From Deferribacteres bacterium (GTDB taxonomy: Bacteria > Nitrospirota > Thermodesulfovibrionia > UBA6902), in the NCBI GenBank assembly GCA_030598625.1, contig JAUVPO010000115.1, forward strand, positions 1 to 6,304: a stretch of DNA of 6,304 nt, given 5' to 3'. The notes under the pieces were generated by a model. The model worked only from the letters and a program-made list of their open reading frames with translations, did not search any database and was not told the DNA's origin. The position numbers were made by a program, and so were the translations under genes. Below are positions 6,260 to 6,304 of this stretch, piece by piece. Each line of letters begins with the position of its first letter. Within the stretch, counting starts at the first letter, position 1.

Positions 6260-6284
6260 AGCACTCGCCGCATGTGAGTGCTAA
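6258..6284 (+). promoter_or_regulatory. CIRCE element (HrcA operator)
   Basis: TTAGCACTC-N9-GAGTGCTAA, a perfect 9-bp inverted repeat with the canonical 9-bp spacer (spacer at 6267-6275). This is the exact consensus bound by the heat-shock repressor HrcA, which blocks transcription until unfolded protein titrates GroEL. It overlaps the -10 and the predicted start of the promoter at 6231-6259, so it almost certainly controls a groES-groEL or hrcA-grpE-dnaK type operon starting just past 6304. It is palindromic; the plus orientation is inferred from the promoter. Confidence 0.96.
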
Positions 6285-6304
6285 AACCACGTTTGGCCCC
6301 AAAT

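Overview
The window looks like bacterial chromosome: ordinary coding density, mixed codon use, Shine-Dalgarno (SD) led genes, a one-piece tmRNA and a CIRCE/HrcA operator. The mix of genes (DUF1614 membrane protein, flavoredoxin-type flavoprotein, bacterial deoxyhypusine-synthase homologue, GlgC, tmRNA tag ending in ELALAA) suggests an anaerobic or thermophile-related lineage such as Nitrospirota or a deltaproteobacterial-type group. That placement is inference from memory of family distributions; nothing here fixes the taxon.

Layout. Positions 1-924 (+) encode a PfkB-family sugar kinase. Positions 1003-1659 (+) hold a DUF1614 membrane-protein gene with one in-frame TGA at 1288-1290, so it reads as two abutting half-genes. 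A flavin-reductase-like flavoprotein follows 36 bp later (1696-2229). Next comes a deoxyhypusine-synthase-like gene, best started at TTG 2365 (to 3420). It converges, with a 3-bp gap, on glgC (minus strand, 4644-3424). Upstream of glgC, on the same strand, is the complete tmRNA gene ssrA (5238-4889), with an extended -10 promoter. Divergent from ssrA, across about 190 bp, is a rhomboid intramembrane protease (5433-6104, +), whose promoter sits so close that its mRNA is probably leaderless. The last 200 bp hold a sigma-70-like promoter overlapped by a perfect CIRCE element, probably controlling a chaperone operon just beyond the right edge.

How the genes fit together. There is no single pathway: sugar phosphorylation, glycogen precursor synthesis (GlgC), probable polyamine chemistry (DHS-like), redox flavoprotein, ribosome rescue (ssrA), membrane proteolysis (rhomboid) and heat-shock control (CIRCE). 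The right half has a loose protein-quality-control theme. I found no mobile element, CRISPR array, toxin-antitoxin pair or defence system, and I do not claim a new multi-gene system. The best leads are the interrupted DUF1614 gene with a perfect palindrome just after its TGA, the bacterial DHS homologue with altered active-site positions, and the probable leaderless rhomboid transcript.
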